Shown here one piece after another: positions 18,013 through 27,461 of a stretch of 64,000 bases of DNA. A model generated the notes under the pieces. The model ran no database searches. It worked only from the letters and a program-made list of their open reading frames with translations, and had not been told where the DNA came from. The stretch comes from Prevotella melaninogenica (lineage in GTDB: Bacteria > Bacteroidota > Bacteroidia > Bacteroidales > Bacteroidaceae), in the NCBI RefSeq assembly GCF_018127925.1, contig NZ_CP072348.1, forward strand, positions 1,532,001 to 1,596,000, in the 5' to 3' direction. Made by a program: the position numbers and the translations under genes. The stretch's first letter is position 1. Each line of letters starts with the position of its first letter.

Positions 18013-18321
18013 GGATGCTTTATAAGCTTGCAAAAAGCATACTACACCTAAAATGTAAAAGGCAATTAAGAGTGTTTTACGATGTCGGATAGAATACGCA
18101 TGATGAGTGACAATAAACAACATCATTGTATTTTCGTCTTAATAATAATAAGGTGTAGTAGTTTATAAAATCAGTTTAATTCCATGTAGTGGCATAAATA
18201 AAGTTTTGAATAATCTGATATAATTGTTTGATTTATCGTACAATTAAGTGTAAAAACGCCCAAAAACATGCACAAAGCTATATGGTTTGTGCAATAGATA
18301 GTGTATTTTTAATAAAAAAAC

Positions 18322-18351
18322 TTGCACACATGGAAAAAAAACAGTTCCTTT
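18322..18351 (+). promoter_or_regulatory. Promoter of acpP-fabF-rnc
   Basis: TTG (18322-18324), 19 bp, then TTCCTTTG (18344-18351) resembles the Bacteroidota consensus. It leaves a 5' leader of about 48 nt before acpP. Confidence 0.5.
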
Positions 18352-18404
18352 GCAGCGCATTTTGAATTTGGAAATCAATATTAAACATTTTAAAACTTAC
18401 AATT

Positions 18405-18641
18405 ATGTCAGAAATTGAATCAAAAGTAAAGGCTATTATCGTAGAGAAGCTCGGCGTTGATGAGGCTGAGGTAAAACCAGAGGCAAGTTTCACAAACGAC
18501 CTCGGTGCTGACTCTTTGGATACAGTAGAGCTCATCATGGAGTTCGAGAAGGAGTTCGGTATTTCTATTCCAGACGATAAGGCTGAGAAGATCTCTACAG
18601 TAGGCGACGCTATCTCTTACATCGAGGAGAACGCTAAGTAA
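18405..18641 (+). CDS. acpP: Acyl carrier protein
   Basis: This is the carrier for growing acyl chains in type II fatty acid synthesis. The 78-residue acidic protein carries the phosphopantetheine attachment site GADSLDTVE with Ser37. The helices and length match AcpP exactly. It is followed by an intrinsic terminator and then fabF, the classic acpP-fabF-rnc order. The terminator would let acpP be made in excess of the downstream enzymes. Confidence 0.98.
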   Translation: MSEIESKVKAIIVEKLGVDEAEVKPEASFTNDLGADSLDTVELIMEFEKEFGISIPDDKAEKISTVGDAISYIEENAK

Positions 18642-18661
18642 GGTTTACTCAAGATAAAAGT

Positions 18662-18699
18662 ACCAAGCAAAGCGTATGCCTTTGCTTGGCTTTTTTTTT
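18662..18699 (+). terminator. Intrinsic terminator between acpP and fabF
   Basis: CCAAGCAAAG (18663-18672), a short loop, CTTTGCTTGG (18680-18689), then C and nine T. It is probably partial, allowing read-through into fabF. Confidence 0.85.
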
Positions 18700-18729
18700 A
18701 ACTTTACTTTTTTAATTTATATTTCACGC

Positions 18730-19992
18730 ATGGAATTAAAAAGAGTAGTTGTAACAGGTCTTGGCGCCGTTACTCCATTGGGTAACACTCCAGAGGAGAC
18801 TTGGCAGAACATGCTGGCAGGTAAGAGTGGTGCTGCTCCTATTACACATTTCGATACAACCCAGTTCAAGACGAAGTTTGCTTGTGAGGTAAAAGACCTT
18901 AACATCAATGATTACATTGACCGTAAGGAGGCTCGTAAGCTCGACCGTTACACTCAGTTGGCTATGATTAGTGCTATGCAGGGTGTTAAGGACGCTAACA
19001 TCGACTTAGAGAAGGTTGACAAGAACCGCGTAGGTGTAATCTACGGTGTAGGTATTGGTGGTATCAAGACATTCGAAGATGAGGTGAGTTATTACGCACA
19101 GCATCCAGAGAATGGTCCTAAGTTCAATCCTTTCTTCATTCCGAAGATGATTGCAGATATCGCTTCTGGACAGATTAGTATGCTGTATGGATTCCACGGT
19201 CCTAACTATACAACAACATCTGCTTGTGCTTCTTCAACTAACGCTTTGGCTTCAGCATTCAACCAGATTCGTCTTGGTAAGGCTGATATCATCGTTAGTG
19301 GTGGTGCTGAGGCTGCTATTTGCGCTTGTGGTGTAGGTGGTTTCAATGCTATGCATGCACTTTCTACACGCAATGATGATCCAGAGCACGCTTCACGTCC
19401 ATTCTCTGCAAGCCGCGATGGCTTCGTAATGGGTGAGGGTGCTGGTTGTCTTATCCTTGAGGAGTTAGAGCATGCAAAGGCTCGTGGTGCTAAGATTTAC
19501 GCAGAGATGGTTGGTGAAGGCGAGTCAGCTGACGCTCATCATATCACTGCTTCTCACCCAGAGGGTCTTGGTGCTAAGCTCGTTATGAAGGCAGCACTTG
19601 AGGATGCAGGTTTGAAGCCAGAGGATATCGACTATATCAACGTTCACGGTACATCAACTCCTGTAGGTGATATTTCAGAGGCAAAGGCTATCAAGGCTTT
19701 GTTTGGTGATGCTGCTTACAAGTTGAATATCTCTTCTACAAAGAGTATGACAGGTCACCTCCTCGGTGCAGCTGGTGCTGTAGAGGCTTTGGCTTGTGTC
19801 ATGTCAGTGAAGGAAGATATCGTTCCTCCAACTATCAACCATGAGGAAGATGATAAGGATCCTGAATTGGATTACAACTTGAACTTTACGTTCAACAAGG
19901 CACAGAAACGTGAGGTACGTGCTGCACTTAGCAACACCTTCGGTTTCGGTGGTCACAATGCTTGTGTTGTATTCAAGAAGTATGCTGAATAA
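18730..19992 (+). CDS. fabF: 3-oxoacyl-[ACP] synthase II
   Basis: FabF condenses malonyl-ACP with acyl-ACP during fatty acid elongation. The start is placed at the ATG at 18730 (MELKRVVVTGLGAVTPLG) because the upstream in-frame extension runs through the terminator T-run. The protein is then 420 residues, as usual. The nucleophile Cys166 lies in TTSACASST. The two catalytic histidines lie in VHGTSTPVGD and MTGHLLGAAG. The gene overlaps rnc by 11 bp. Confidence 0.98.
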   Translation: MELKRVVVTGLGAVTPLGNTPEETWQNMLAGKSGAAPITHFDTTQFKTKFACEVKDLNINDYIDRKEARKLDRYTQLAMISAMQGVKDANIDLEKVDKNRVGVIYGVGIGGIKTFEDEVSYYAQHPENGPKFNPFFIPKMIADIASGQISMLYGFHGPNYTTTSACASSTNALASAFNQIRLGKADIIVSGGAEAAICACGVGGFNAMHALSTRNDDPEHASRPFSASRDGFVMGEGAGCLILEELEHAKARGAKIYAEMVGEGESADAHHITASHPEGLGAKLVMKAALEDAGLKPEDIDYINVHGTSTPVGDISEAKAIKALFGDAAYKLNISSTKSMTGHLLGAAGAVEALACVMSVKEDIVPPTINHEEDDKDPELDYNLNFTFNKAQKREVRAALSNTFGFGGHNACVVFKKYAE

Positions 19993-21046
19993 TATAATTG
20001 ATAGAGTAAAGCTCCCTTTCCGCAAGGAGAAGGAGCTTTATTTGTCTTTGTACCAAATTATCGGCATTATTCCTCACGATATCAGTTATTATAAGACTGC
20101 ACTCTTGCACAAGAGCGTAGCGCGTCGTAACGCAAAGGGTAAGCCAGTAAACAATGAACGCCTTGAGTTTCTTGGTGATGCTATTCTCGATGCCATTGTC
20201 GGTGACATCGTTTATGAGCACTTCCCAGGCAAGCGTGAAGGTTTCCTGACCAACACTCGTTCAAAGATAGTACAACGCGATACGCTAAACCGCCTGGCAA
20301 AAGAGATGGGAATCTGTCAGTTGATTCTCTCTAACGGGCAGACGTCTTCGCATAACAGTTATTTAGGTGGTAATGCTTTTGAGGCACTCGTAGGCGCTCT
20401 CTATCTTGATCATGGCTACAATGCTTGTATGAAGTTTATGAAGCAACAAGTCCTTGGGAAGCTTATCAATATTGATAAGGTTGCTTACAAGGAGGTGAAC
20501 TTCAAGTCAAAACTCATCGAGTGGAGCCAGAAAAATAAGGTCAATATGGAGTTCAAGCTGATTGAAAACCAAAAGGATAAACAGGGTAGTCCCACTTTCC
20601 ATTTCCAAGTGATTATGGAGGGTATTCCATGTGGAGAGGGACACGGTTATTCTAAGAAGGAAAGCCAGCAAGAGGCTTCCAAACTTACGCTCCAGCGTTT
20701 GCGTCGTGAGCCCCAGTTTATAGATGAGGTTTTTGCCGCCAAAGCCAACCGTACAAAGATGGAAGAAGAACCAGTGCTCAATGTTCCTGAGACTTCACAG
20801 GACATGAACTTCATTGAAGGTTCTGAACCAAAGGTTGAGAAACATGAGAATCCTTTCCAAACAGAGGTCTTTGATGAGAAATCATCGGCTGCTGATGAAG
20901 TGAAAGAAGAACTAACTGATTCCTCTGTTGAGGAAGAAAAGAAGGCTAACAATGAGGATTTTGACCTCTCTGATATTTCTCATTCTAAGTCTATTGACCG
21001 CGAAGCTATTATCGCTGCTGCTGAGGCAGAGGCTTTTGAAAATTAA
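19982..21046 (+). CDS. rnc: Ribonuclease III with an acidic C-terminal extension
   Basis: RNase III cleaves double-stranded RNA in rRNA and mRNA processing. The start is the ATG at 19982 inside the end of fabF; the upstream opening would read through fabF codons. The protein is 354 residues. The catalytic signature NERLEFLGDAILD is at about residues 58-70 and the second acidic helix AFEALVGALYLD near 132. A double-stranded-RNA-binding domain spans about residues 195-265 (HGYSKKESQQEASKLTLQRL). An acidic, low-complexity tail of about 85 residues follows, which most bacterial RNase III enzymes lack. An intrinsic terminator closes the operon. Confidence 0.96.
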   Translation: MLNNIIDRVKLPFRKEKELYLSLYQIIGIIPHDISYYKTALLHKSVARRNAKGKPVNNERLEFLGDAILDAIVGDIVYEHFPGKREGFLTNTRSKIVQRDTLNRLAKEMGICQLILSNGQTSSHNSYLGGNAFEALVGALYLDHGYNACMKFMKQQVLGKLINIDKVAYKEVNFKSKLIEWSQKNKVNMEFKLIENQKDKQGSPTFHFQVIMEGIPCGEGHGYSKKESQQEASKLTLQRLRREPQFIDEVFAAKANRTKMEEEPVLNVPETSQDMNFIEGSEPKVEKHENPFQTEVFDEKSSAADEVKEELTDSSVEEEKKANNEDFDLSDISHSKSIDREAIIAAAEAEAFEN

Positions 21047-21072
21047 TAAATAGCGGTAAAAGAATTAATAAG

Positions 21073-21149
21073 ACAGGCGTTTACAGCCGATGGTAAGTGA
21101 TAATACCTATCACATTCATCATCTTCTGTAAACGCCTGTTGCTTTTTTT
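21073..21149 (+). terminator. Intrinsic terminator after rnc
   Basis: ACAGGCGTTTACAG (21073-21086) pairs perfectly with CTGTAAACGCCTGT (21126-21139), followed by seven T. A second stem (GTGATA/TATCAC) lies in the loop. Confidence 0.9.
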
Positions 21150-21180
21150 GCTGTTCTGTTAGTATCTAATAAGGTACTAT

Positions 21181-21300
21181 TTAAGGCTAATAAGCCTAAT
21201 TATTTCTATTAGCCTAATAAGCCTAATAAGGCTAATTGGTCCAATTAGGCTAATAAGCCCAATAAACCCAATAAGCTCAATAGGTCTAATAGCCTATTAC
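21181..21300. repeat. Tandem AATAAGCC-type repeat
   Basis: A run of roughly 9-bp units of the type TAATAAGCC, switching to the opposite orientation at TAATTGG-T-CCAATTA (21233-21247), fills 120 bp downstream of rnc. The same words recur at 32903-32956. It can fold into large hairpins. Confidence 0.75.
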
Positions 21301-21337
21301 TTTGTCATAATTTTTCACATCTTGATTTTTAATAGCT

Positions 21338-21537
21338 GCTCTTTTGGCTTCTAAAAGACGCCCAATTGACTTGCAAAAGGTGCCCTTTAAGACTCTTACT
21401 AACGCCCTTTTGAAGTCCAATTAAGCACCTTTTACCTTACTACTTTATAACTAATTGATTTCCTTATGGTTACAAATCTATTTTTTGTATGTGCTTTTGT
21501 CGTTATTTATAGATATCTTATTTGAAATTATGTAATG
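21338..21537 (-). repeat. 200-bp dispersed repeat, copy 2 (inverted)
   Basis: This is the reverse complement of 14448-14647 with scattered mismatches and small indels. The rest of the gap 21047-21636 holds the rnc terminator and the AATAAGCC repeat, with no gene. Confidence 0.75.
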
Positions 21538-21636
21538 TTTTTTCATATCCTTGTCTGTAAAGGATCAGTACGATAAGACGGTTGTCACATCAACAATACC
21601 GCTCGTTGTGGCTGATTAATAACGGAAGAGGAGAGA

Positions 21637-23419
21637 ATGATTTCTCGTCTTATTCAATCCATAAAAGCATTAAAATCTATGAAACTAACAATAAGAAATA
21701 AACTATCGGGACTCATCCTCTTTGCGTTGATGATGTTCTGTAGTCAGGTATCAGCACAAGACTTCACTGCTACTGGTACGGTATCTGATAGCGGTCATGA
21801 GCCACTTATTGGCGCTTCGGTGAGTGTTGTAGGCGGTAAGGTGGGTGCTATCACTGATATTGATGGTAATTTCACTATCCAGTGCCGACAAGGTGATATG
21901 CTCGAAATCTCCTATGTAGGCTATACAAGTCGTAAGGTGCAGGCTGGAAAAGACCTAAAAGTCGTGATGGAAGAGGATGCCAAGACACTTGATGAGGTGA
22001 CTATCGTGGGTGTTGGATACGGTAAGATGCGTAAGAGCGACCTTACGGGTGCCATTGCCTCAGTCAATTCAAAGGATATGAAACAGGGTGTTATCACCTC
22101 TACTGAGCAGTTGTTGCAGGGTAAGGTGGCTGGTCTTTCTATCGTACAAAGCTCTGGAGCTGTTGAGTCAGGTGCTTCTATCCGTCTTCGTGGTGGTACG
22201 TCTTTGTCGGCAAGTAATGGTCCGTTGGTTGTTGTAGATGGTATTCCAGGTGTTGATATCAACTCTGTACAACCTTCAGAGATTGTCAGCATGGATATTC
22301 TCAAGGATGCCTCTGCTGCGGCTATCTATGGTTCTCGTGGTGCAAATGGTGTTATCATCATCACTACCAATCGTCAAGGTTCAGACACTGAGGTGAATAC
22401 TATTCAGTATAATGGCTATGTTGCCTTAGCTTCTGCAGCCAAAACACTCGACTTACTATCGGCAAATCAGTGGCGTAGTTATGTTCGTTCAACAGGCAAT
22501 ATGAGTGCTTTAGACTTCGGAGCAAGCACCGACTGGCAGAAAGAACTTATGCGTACGGCTGTCTCTCATGGGCATAATATCAACTTCTCATCGTCAAAGA
22601 AGAAGCATGGATATCGTGCCAGCTTCACTTATAACAACAATGAAGGTGTCATTAAGAACAATACTATGAACCGACTTGCTGGTTCTCTCTCTGCTTATCA
22701 GACTGGAATGAATGGTCGTTTACGTTTGGATGAGGGCATCAACACCAACTTTGACAGTTGGCATCCAGTCGATAACCGTATCTTTGAACGTATGACTAAC
22801 CTTCAACCTACCTTCCCTGTCTATAATCAAGACGGTAGCTATGCTCAATTCAATGGTACAAACACAGAGAATCCAGTTGAGTTAAACAACAACAGAACCG
22901 AAGACCGCAAGCGTCATCGCTTCTTAGGCTACTTGAAGGCAGAGCTTTCTCTCCTCGAAGGATTGGTTGCTACGGTCAATACATCCTATGAATTCAACTC
23001 TGTTAAGTCGGGCTTATACAAGCCTACTTACGCTCGAATGGAGGGACAGAGTGAGCATGGATGGGGTCAGAGAATCTATGATGACTATACAAATAAGCAG
23101 TTAGAACTTTACTTAACATACGATAAAAAGTTCGCAGACATCCACCATTTGAATCTTATGGGTGGTTATTCTTACCTCGATAACACCTATGAAGGCTTCA
23201 GTTCAACACACCCTCAACGATCTTGACACAGAGTGGAAGCACGAGTTTGTATTTGAGAATCTGCGCCGTACAACCAACATCCGCTTTGGAACTTACTTCA
23301 AAGCGTGGTGGGAGAAGCCAGCCGATCCTGCCGACAAGCATACAGGTATCTATCCAATTCCACAAGAGGAGTTGAGCAAGAACCCTAACTTAAAGCAGAA
23401 TCCTGGTTACGAAAGTTAA
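21637..23419 (+). pseudogene. SusC-SusD deletion remnant
   Basis: The first about 520 codons are a normal SusC-type outer-membrane receptor start: signal peptide, carboxypeptidase-D-like domain (LIGASVSVVGG.., ITDIDGNFTI), TonB-box-like region and plug (LRGGTSLSASNGPLVVVDGI, SAAAIYGSRGANGVIIITT) and the first barrel strands. The frame then stops at 23226. From about 23215 another frame encodes DLDTEWKHEFVFENLRRTTN.. to IPQEELSKNPNLKQNPGY, the typical C-terminus of a SusD lipoprotein. One deletion thus joined the middle of susC to the last about 65 codons of susD, removing most of the transporter pair. The GH71/99-like and GH97 genes downstream are intact. Confidence 0.88.
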
Positions 23420-23644
23420 TTTTTGATGGGTTTAGTGTTATAAAGATGCCCAATGGTACGGTAGGGATTTTAGGTCCATGCAGTTGCCATTGGGTTTTAA
23501 GGGCTTTATTAGAGAAGCTTTATACGGCTTGGAATAAGCTACTAACGCTTACGAAAACAGCCTCTTTTATGATACAATAACCCATGTAATATCAAGTTAA
23601 TAACATGACTTTCTCCTATAGAAAAGCTGTCTGTGGCAAATTAC

Positions 23645-23806
23645 TTTCATGAAAAAAAACATTTTTCATCGTGAAAAGAAAGATTTATTATCATGAAAAG
23701 AAAGATTTATTATCATGAAAAGAAAGATTTATTATCATGAAAAGAAAGATTTATTATCATGAAAAGGAAGATTTATTATCATGAAAAGAAATCTTTTTCT
23801 TCATGA
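23645..23806. repeat. Phased palindrome array, TTTCATGAAA family, 22-bp period
   Basis: Eight palindromes are centred near 23649, 23670, 23693, 23715, 23737, 23759, 23781 and 23803. The last six steps are 22 bp exactly or nearly so, and the units from 23691 to 23784 are almost identical. It lies between the SusC-SusD remnant and the GH71/99-like gene; the rest of 23420-24001 has no gene. Confidence 0.88.
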
Positions 23807-24001
23807 AAATAATTCGAGAAAGATGCCTTTTTATATGGTTGAAGTTCTTCTTTATGGTATTTAAAGTTTATCTTTGTACTTACGAAAGGATAGCTTTTGC
23901 AATGCGGCAGAGAGTAGGATAGCGGTATCAATATAAGAAGTAGGAATCTTTCTGCACCAGCTTTGGGAATAGGAAAGTCAGCTAAGAGAACATTAAACAA
24001 G

Positions 24002-25234
24002 ATGAAGTTGAAATCAGTATTTACATTTGCAGCTGTCTCAGGATTGCTTTTTGCGTCTTGTGCAGACAGCTATGAGGGTGCACCTAAGAAGACTGAAGGC
24101 AGTCAACAGGCTACTCAAGTCGTGCCTGTTGCCGTTACGAAGTCAAACACCATGCAGGTGTATGCACATTATATGCCTTGGTTTGAAACCACCACATCCA
24201 ACCCTAAGAACGAAGGAAAGTGGGGTTATCACTGGACAATGAAGAACTGTGACCCTAATAAGACCGATGCTAACGGCAAAAGGCAGATAGCTTCACACTA
24301 TTATCCACAGACGGGTCCTTACGCAAGTGGCGATGATGCTGTGTTGGATTATCAGTGTTTGCTGATGAAATATGCTGGCTTAGACGGTGTAATGGTCGAC
24401 TGGTATGGCATTAATAGTGATAATTCAATCGCTTTACATAAGTCGAATACTGAAGCACTCTTCCGTGCCTTGAAGCGTGCAGGACTCAAGATGAGTGTCG
24501 TTTATGAAGACAGAACACTCGAAGGGGCGACAGATAAGGTTGGAACAGTACGTCAGGACCTCCGCTATTTAGCTGAGAACTTCTTTAAGGACGATAGTTA
24601 TGTGAAGGTTGAGGGTCGTCCATTGTTATTAGACTTCGGTCCTATTCAGATGGAATCGCCAAAAGACTGGTATCGTAGTTTCTCTATCCTCACCACAAAA
24701 CCAATGTTCCTTGTGTTGGAAGGAAAGATGGGCAGCGTTAATAATGCCACCTATTCAGACAATGCACAAGGTGTTTATACGTGGGTAAATCCTAATCCTA
24801 ACTACGCAATAGCAAAGGATTATAAGTGCTTTGTAGGCGGTGCTATGCCTGGTTTCTGGGACTATTACAAAGAAGGTGAGGGCGGTACAGGCTATCAGAC
24901 ATACAGTGCTGAAAACGGAGCATTGTTCCAGCGACAGCTTGATGCAGCCCGACAGGCAGGTTTGAAGTATCTGCAAATAAGCACATGGAACGACTATGGC
25001 GAGGGAACTTCTATCGAACCAACATTAGAGTATGGATATAAATACCTCCTTATGTTGCAGAAGTTCACTGGCGTAAGTTATCAGCAAGCCGACTTAGAAC
25101 TTATCTATCGCTGGTATCAAGCACGTGTTGCTCAACCTAATAATGCGAAGGTTAAGGAGGCTTATAATGCCCTTGTACAGCTGAAAACAGCTGAAGCAAA
25201 GGCACTATTAGACGCCATCAACGGTAAGAATTAG
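24002..25234 (+). CDS. Glycoside hydrolase family 71/99-like lipoprotein
   Basis: This 410-residue predicted lipoprotein (lipobox LLFASC) resembles GH99/GH71-like endo-acting glycosidases, several of which attack alpha-mannosides in Bacteroides. Visible motifs are YAHYMPWFET near the N-terminus, GLDGVMVDWYG, DYQCLLMKYAG and, near the C-terminus, STWNDYGEGTSIEPT, which corresponds to the GH99 catalytic WNEWxEGTxIE region. The start is the ATG at 24002, since a shorter leader then gives a clean signal peptide. It follows the SusC-SusD remnant and precedes a GH97 gene by 20 nt, so it was part of a polysaccharide utilisation locus. The substrate is uncertain. Confidence 0.87.
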   Translation: MKLKSVFTFAAVSGLLFASCADSYEGAPKKTEGSQQATQVVPVAVTKSNTMQVYAHYMPWFETTTSNPKNEGKWGYHWTMKNCDPNKTDANGKRQIASHYYPQTGPYASGDDAVLDYQCLLMKYAGLDGVMVDWYGINSDNSIALHKSNTEALFRALKRAGLKMSVVYEDRTLEGATDKVGTVRQDLRYLAENFFKDDSYVKVEGRPLLLDFGPIQMESPKDWYRSFSILTTKPMFLVLEGKMGSVNNATYSDNAQGVYTWVNPNPNYAIAKDYKCFVGGAMPGFWDYYKEGEGGTGYQTYSAENGALFQRQLDAARQAGLKYLQISTWNDYGEGTSIEPTLEYGYKYLLMLQKFTGVSYQQADLELIYRWYQARVAQPNNAKVKEAYNALVQLKTAEAKALLDAINGKN

Positions 25235-25254
25235 TATTATTAAAATCTCAATAA

Positions 25255-27276
25255 ATGAAAACAGAACGTTTAAAAAAACTCTTTTTAATGCTGTGCTTTG
25301 CACTCCTTCCAATGGCAATGATGGCAAAGCAGGAAGCTACGGTAAGTTCACCTTCGGGCAATCTGACACTGACTGCGGGTGTTGATAATGCTGGACGACC
25401 TTATTATTCTTTGCGTCGTGGTGGGGAAGTAATCCTTCTCCCTTCAGCTTTGGGCATGAAACTGAAAGATGGAAGTCTTGATAGTGACTTCCGTGTTGTG
25501 GCTTTTGCAAGAGCTACAAAGGACGAAACGTGGCGCCAACCATGGGGAGAAGAAGTCGATGTGCGCAACCATTATAACGAACTTATTATGAAGTTGGCAC
25601 AGAAGAAAGGACAGCAGCGACAGCTGAATATCGTCTTCCGTGTCTTTGACAATGGTATGGGCTTCCGTTATGTATTCCCAGAACAAAAGCAGTTGAAGGA
25701 CTTTGTCATCACAGATGAGGCTACAGAGTTCTGCTTTAAGGGCGATCCAGAGGCATGGACATTGCCTTATGATGTTGGTTACTATGAGGGACTGTGGACA
25801 AAGGACCACTTGAGTAAGAAGGGAAAGGTATGCACCCCTGTTACTATCGAGGCGAAACCAGACCTTTATATGATGCTTCACGAGGCAAATCTGACAGACT
25901 ATTCTTCGCTGAATGTTAAGCCTGTAGAGACAAAAGATGGTAGCGTAAGATTGAAGGCTGAGTTAGTTCCATGGTCAAATGGCGACTTGGTACGTGCAAA
26001 AGCTCCTTTCGTCAGTCCTTGGCGTATGTTGTCAGTGGAGAATAAGGTAGGTGGTTTGATTACAAACCGTGTCATGTTGAACCTCAACGACCCTTGTAAG
26101 ATTAAGGATACATCATGGATTACAACAGGAAAGTATGTTGGTGTATGGTGGTGTTACCACATGCAGACAGCGACTTGGGCGATAGGTCCTAAGCATGGTG
26201 CCACAACCGAGAATACAAAACGCTACATCGACTTTGCTGCACAGCATGGTTTCAAGGGCGTATTAGTTGAAGGTTGGAACTATGGATGGGAAAACGACTG
26301 GGGTAAGGAAGGTGATAAATTCAACTTCACAAAGGCTTATCCTGATTATGACTTTGAGGGATTGCAGAAGTATGCACTGTCAAAGGGTGTCTCACTCATC
26401 GCTCACAACGAGACTGGTGGCGCTGCAAAGAACTATGAGAACCAGTTAGAAGAAGCCTTCTCTCTCTATGAGAAGATGGGCATCAAGGCTGTTAAGACGG
26501 GTTATGTCAATAATCTAATGGACGATAAGGAGCACCAGCACTCTCAATATGGTGTGCGTCACTATCGCAAGGTGATAGAGGCTGCAGCCCGCCACCACAT
26601 TATGGTGGTTAATCATGAGCCTGCTATGCCAACTGGTTTACAGCGCATTTATCCAAACCTTATCGCCAGTGAGGGTGTAAGAGGACAAGAGTGGAATGCT
26701 TGGGATGGCAATGGTGGTAATCCTCCTTATCATCTTTGCGTACTTCCTTTCACTCGTCAGTTGGCTGGACCGATAGACTTTACACCAGGTATCTTTAACC
26801 TTGAAGGTAGGGTTTATCCTAATACGCATCCGCACACAACACTTGCTAAGCAGTTGGCTGAGTATGTTGTTATTTATACTCCATGGCAGATGGCAGCCGA
26901 CGAAATCGAAAACTACAAGGATCAACCAGCCTTTGCTTTCATCGAGGCAATGCCTTCTAACTGGCAAAAGACTGTGATTCCTATGGCGGAGATAGGTAAG
27001 TATATCGTTACTGCGCGTAAGGATCGCGATAGTGAGAACTGGTTTGTTGGAGGTATGGGTGATGAGAATGCACGTGATATTAAGTTGAAACTCGACTTCC
27101 TTTCACCGGGTACAAGCTACAAGGCTATCATCTATAAGGATGGTCCAGATGCTGAATACGATAAGAATCCTTATTCTATGACGATCGAACAGCAGGTGGT
27201 TAATAGCGAAACTGTACTCAACTTGCACTTAGCTAAGAGTGGTGGTTTTGCTATTCAGTTGGTTTGTTTGAAGTAA
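25255..27276 (+). CDS. Glycoside hydrolase family 97 (SusB-like alpha-glucosidase)
   Basis: This 673-residue secreted enzyme has a signal peptide (ends near MAMMAKQ), an N-terminal beta-sandwich, a TIM-barrel (VWWCYHMQTATWAIGP, GVLVEGWNYGWENDW) and a C-terminal domain. The acidic residues in HNETGG (about 386), NHEP (455) and SEG (473) fit the calcium and catalytic sites of GH97. KTGYV near residue 414 has Gly where retaining members carry the nucleophilic Asp, so an inverting, SusB-type mechanism is expected. It is probably periplasmic and acts on oligosaccharides imported by the now-broken SusC/D pair or by another transporter. Confidence 0.93.
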   Translation: MKTERLKKLFLMLCFALLPMAMMAKQEATVSSPSGNLTLTAGVDNAGRPYYSLRRGGEVILLPSALGMKLKDGSLDSDFRVVAFARATKDETWRQPWGEEVDVRNHYNELIMKLAQKKGQQRQLNIVFRVFDNGMGFRYVFPEQKQLKDFVITDEATEFCFKGDPEAWTLPYDVGYYEGLWTKDHLSKKGKVCTPVTIEAKPDLYMMLHEANLTDYSSLNVKPVETKDGSVRLKAELVPWSNGDLVRAKAPFVSPWRMLSVENKVGGLITNRVMLNLNDPCKIKDTSWITTGKYVGVWWCYHMQTATWAIGPKHGATTENTKRYIDFAAQHGFKGVLVEGWNYGWENDWGKEGDKFNFTKAYPDYDFEGLQKYALSKGVSLIAHNETGGAAKNYENQLEEAFSLYEKMGIKAVKTGYVNNLMDDKEHQHSQYGVRHYRKVIEAAARHHIMVVNHEPAMPTGLQRIYPNLIASEGVRGQEWNAWDGNGGNPPYHLCVLPFTRQLAGPIDFTPGIFNLEGRVYPNTHPHTTLAKQLAEYVVIYTPWQMAADEIENYKDQPAFAFIEAMPSNWQKTVIPMAEIGKYIVTARKDRDSENWFVGGMGDENARDIKLKLDFLSPGTSYKAIIYKDGPDAEYDKNPYSMTIEQQVVNSETVLNLHLAKSGGFAIQLVCLK

Positions 27277-27287
27277 GATAACTTTTT

Positions 27288-27342
27288 AAAAGATGATTAT
27301 CAAGCCTTTACGATTGTCTATTTAGGCTTGGTAATCATCTTT
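27288..27342 (+). terminator. Intrinsic terminator after GH97
   Basis: AAAAGATGATTA.CAAGCCT pairs with AGGCTTG.TAATCATCTTTT, followed by CTTTTG. It closes the polysaccharide-utilisation remnant. Confidence 0.8.
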
Positions 27343-27461
27343 TCTTTTGTACTATTGGGTAAAAGTTTACCCTTATAAAGTTGATCATTTACGCCTTACG
27401 ATATCTCTTATCATGCCAATTATGATTCTTCAGAACCCTTTTCTTTCTCTTTGTTGATATC

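Larger units (their letters stand above)
17448..18404. other. Gene-free divergent region between DUF4254 and acpP
   Basis: No gene was seen in about 950 bp of AT-rich DNA. It contains a GCAC-family phased palindrome array (17956-18012), an element beginning TGCTGTCATTTTAAC (17699) that resembles one at 55327, and the acpP promoter at its right end. Confidence 0.6.

Noticed and set aside
18676-18729. Longer N-terminus of FabF
   Set aside because: It begins inside the T-run of the acpP terminator, and the family starts at the ATG at 18730.
23162-23419. Independent 85-codon gene after susC
   Set aside because: Its sequence is the C-terminus of SusD and its start is arbitrary, so it is part of the deletion remnant.
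23645-23806. CRISPR array
   Set aside because: The regular spacing is only 22 bp with a 10-bp palindrome and near-identical or AT-rich spacers. There are no 25-40-bp repeats with unique spacers and no cas genes.
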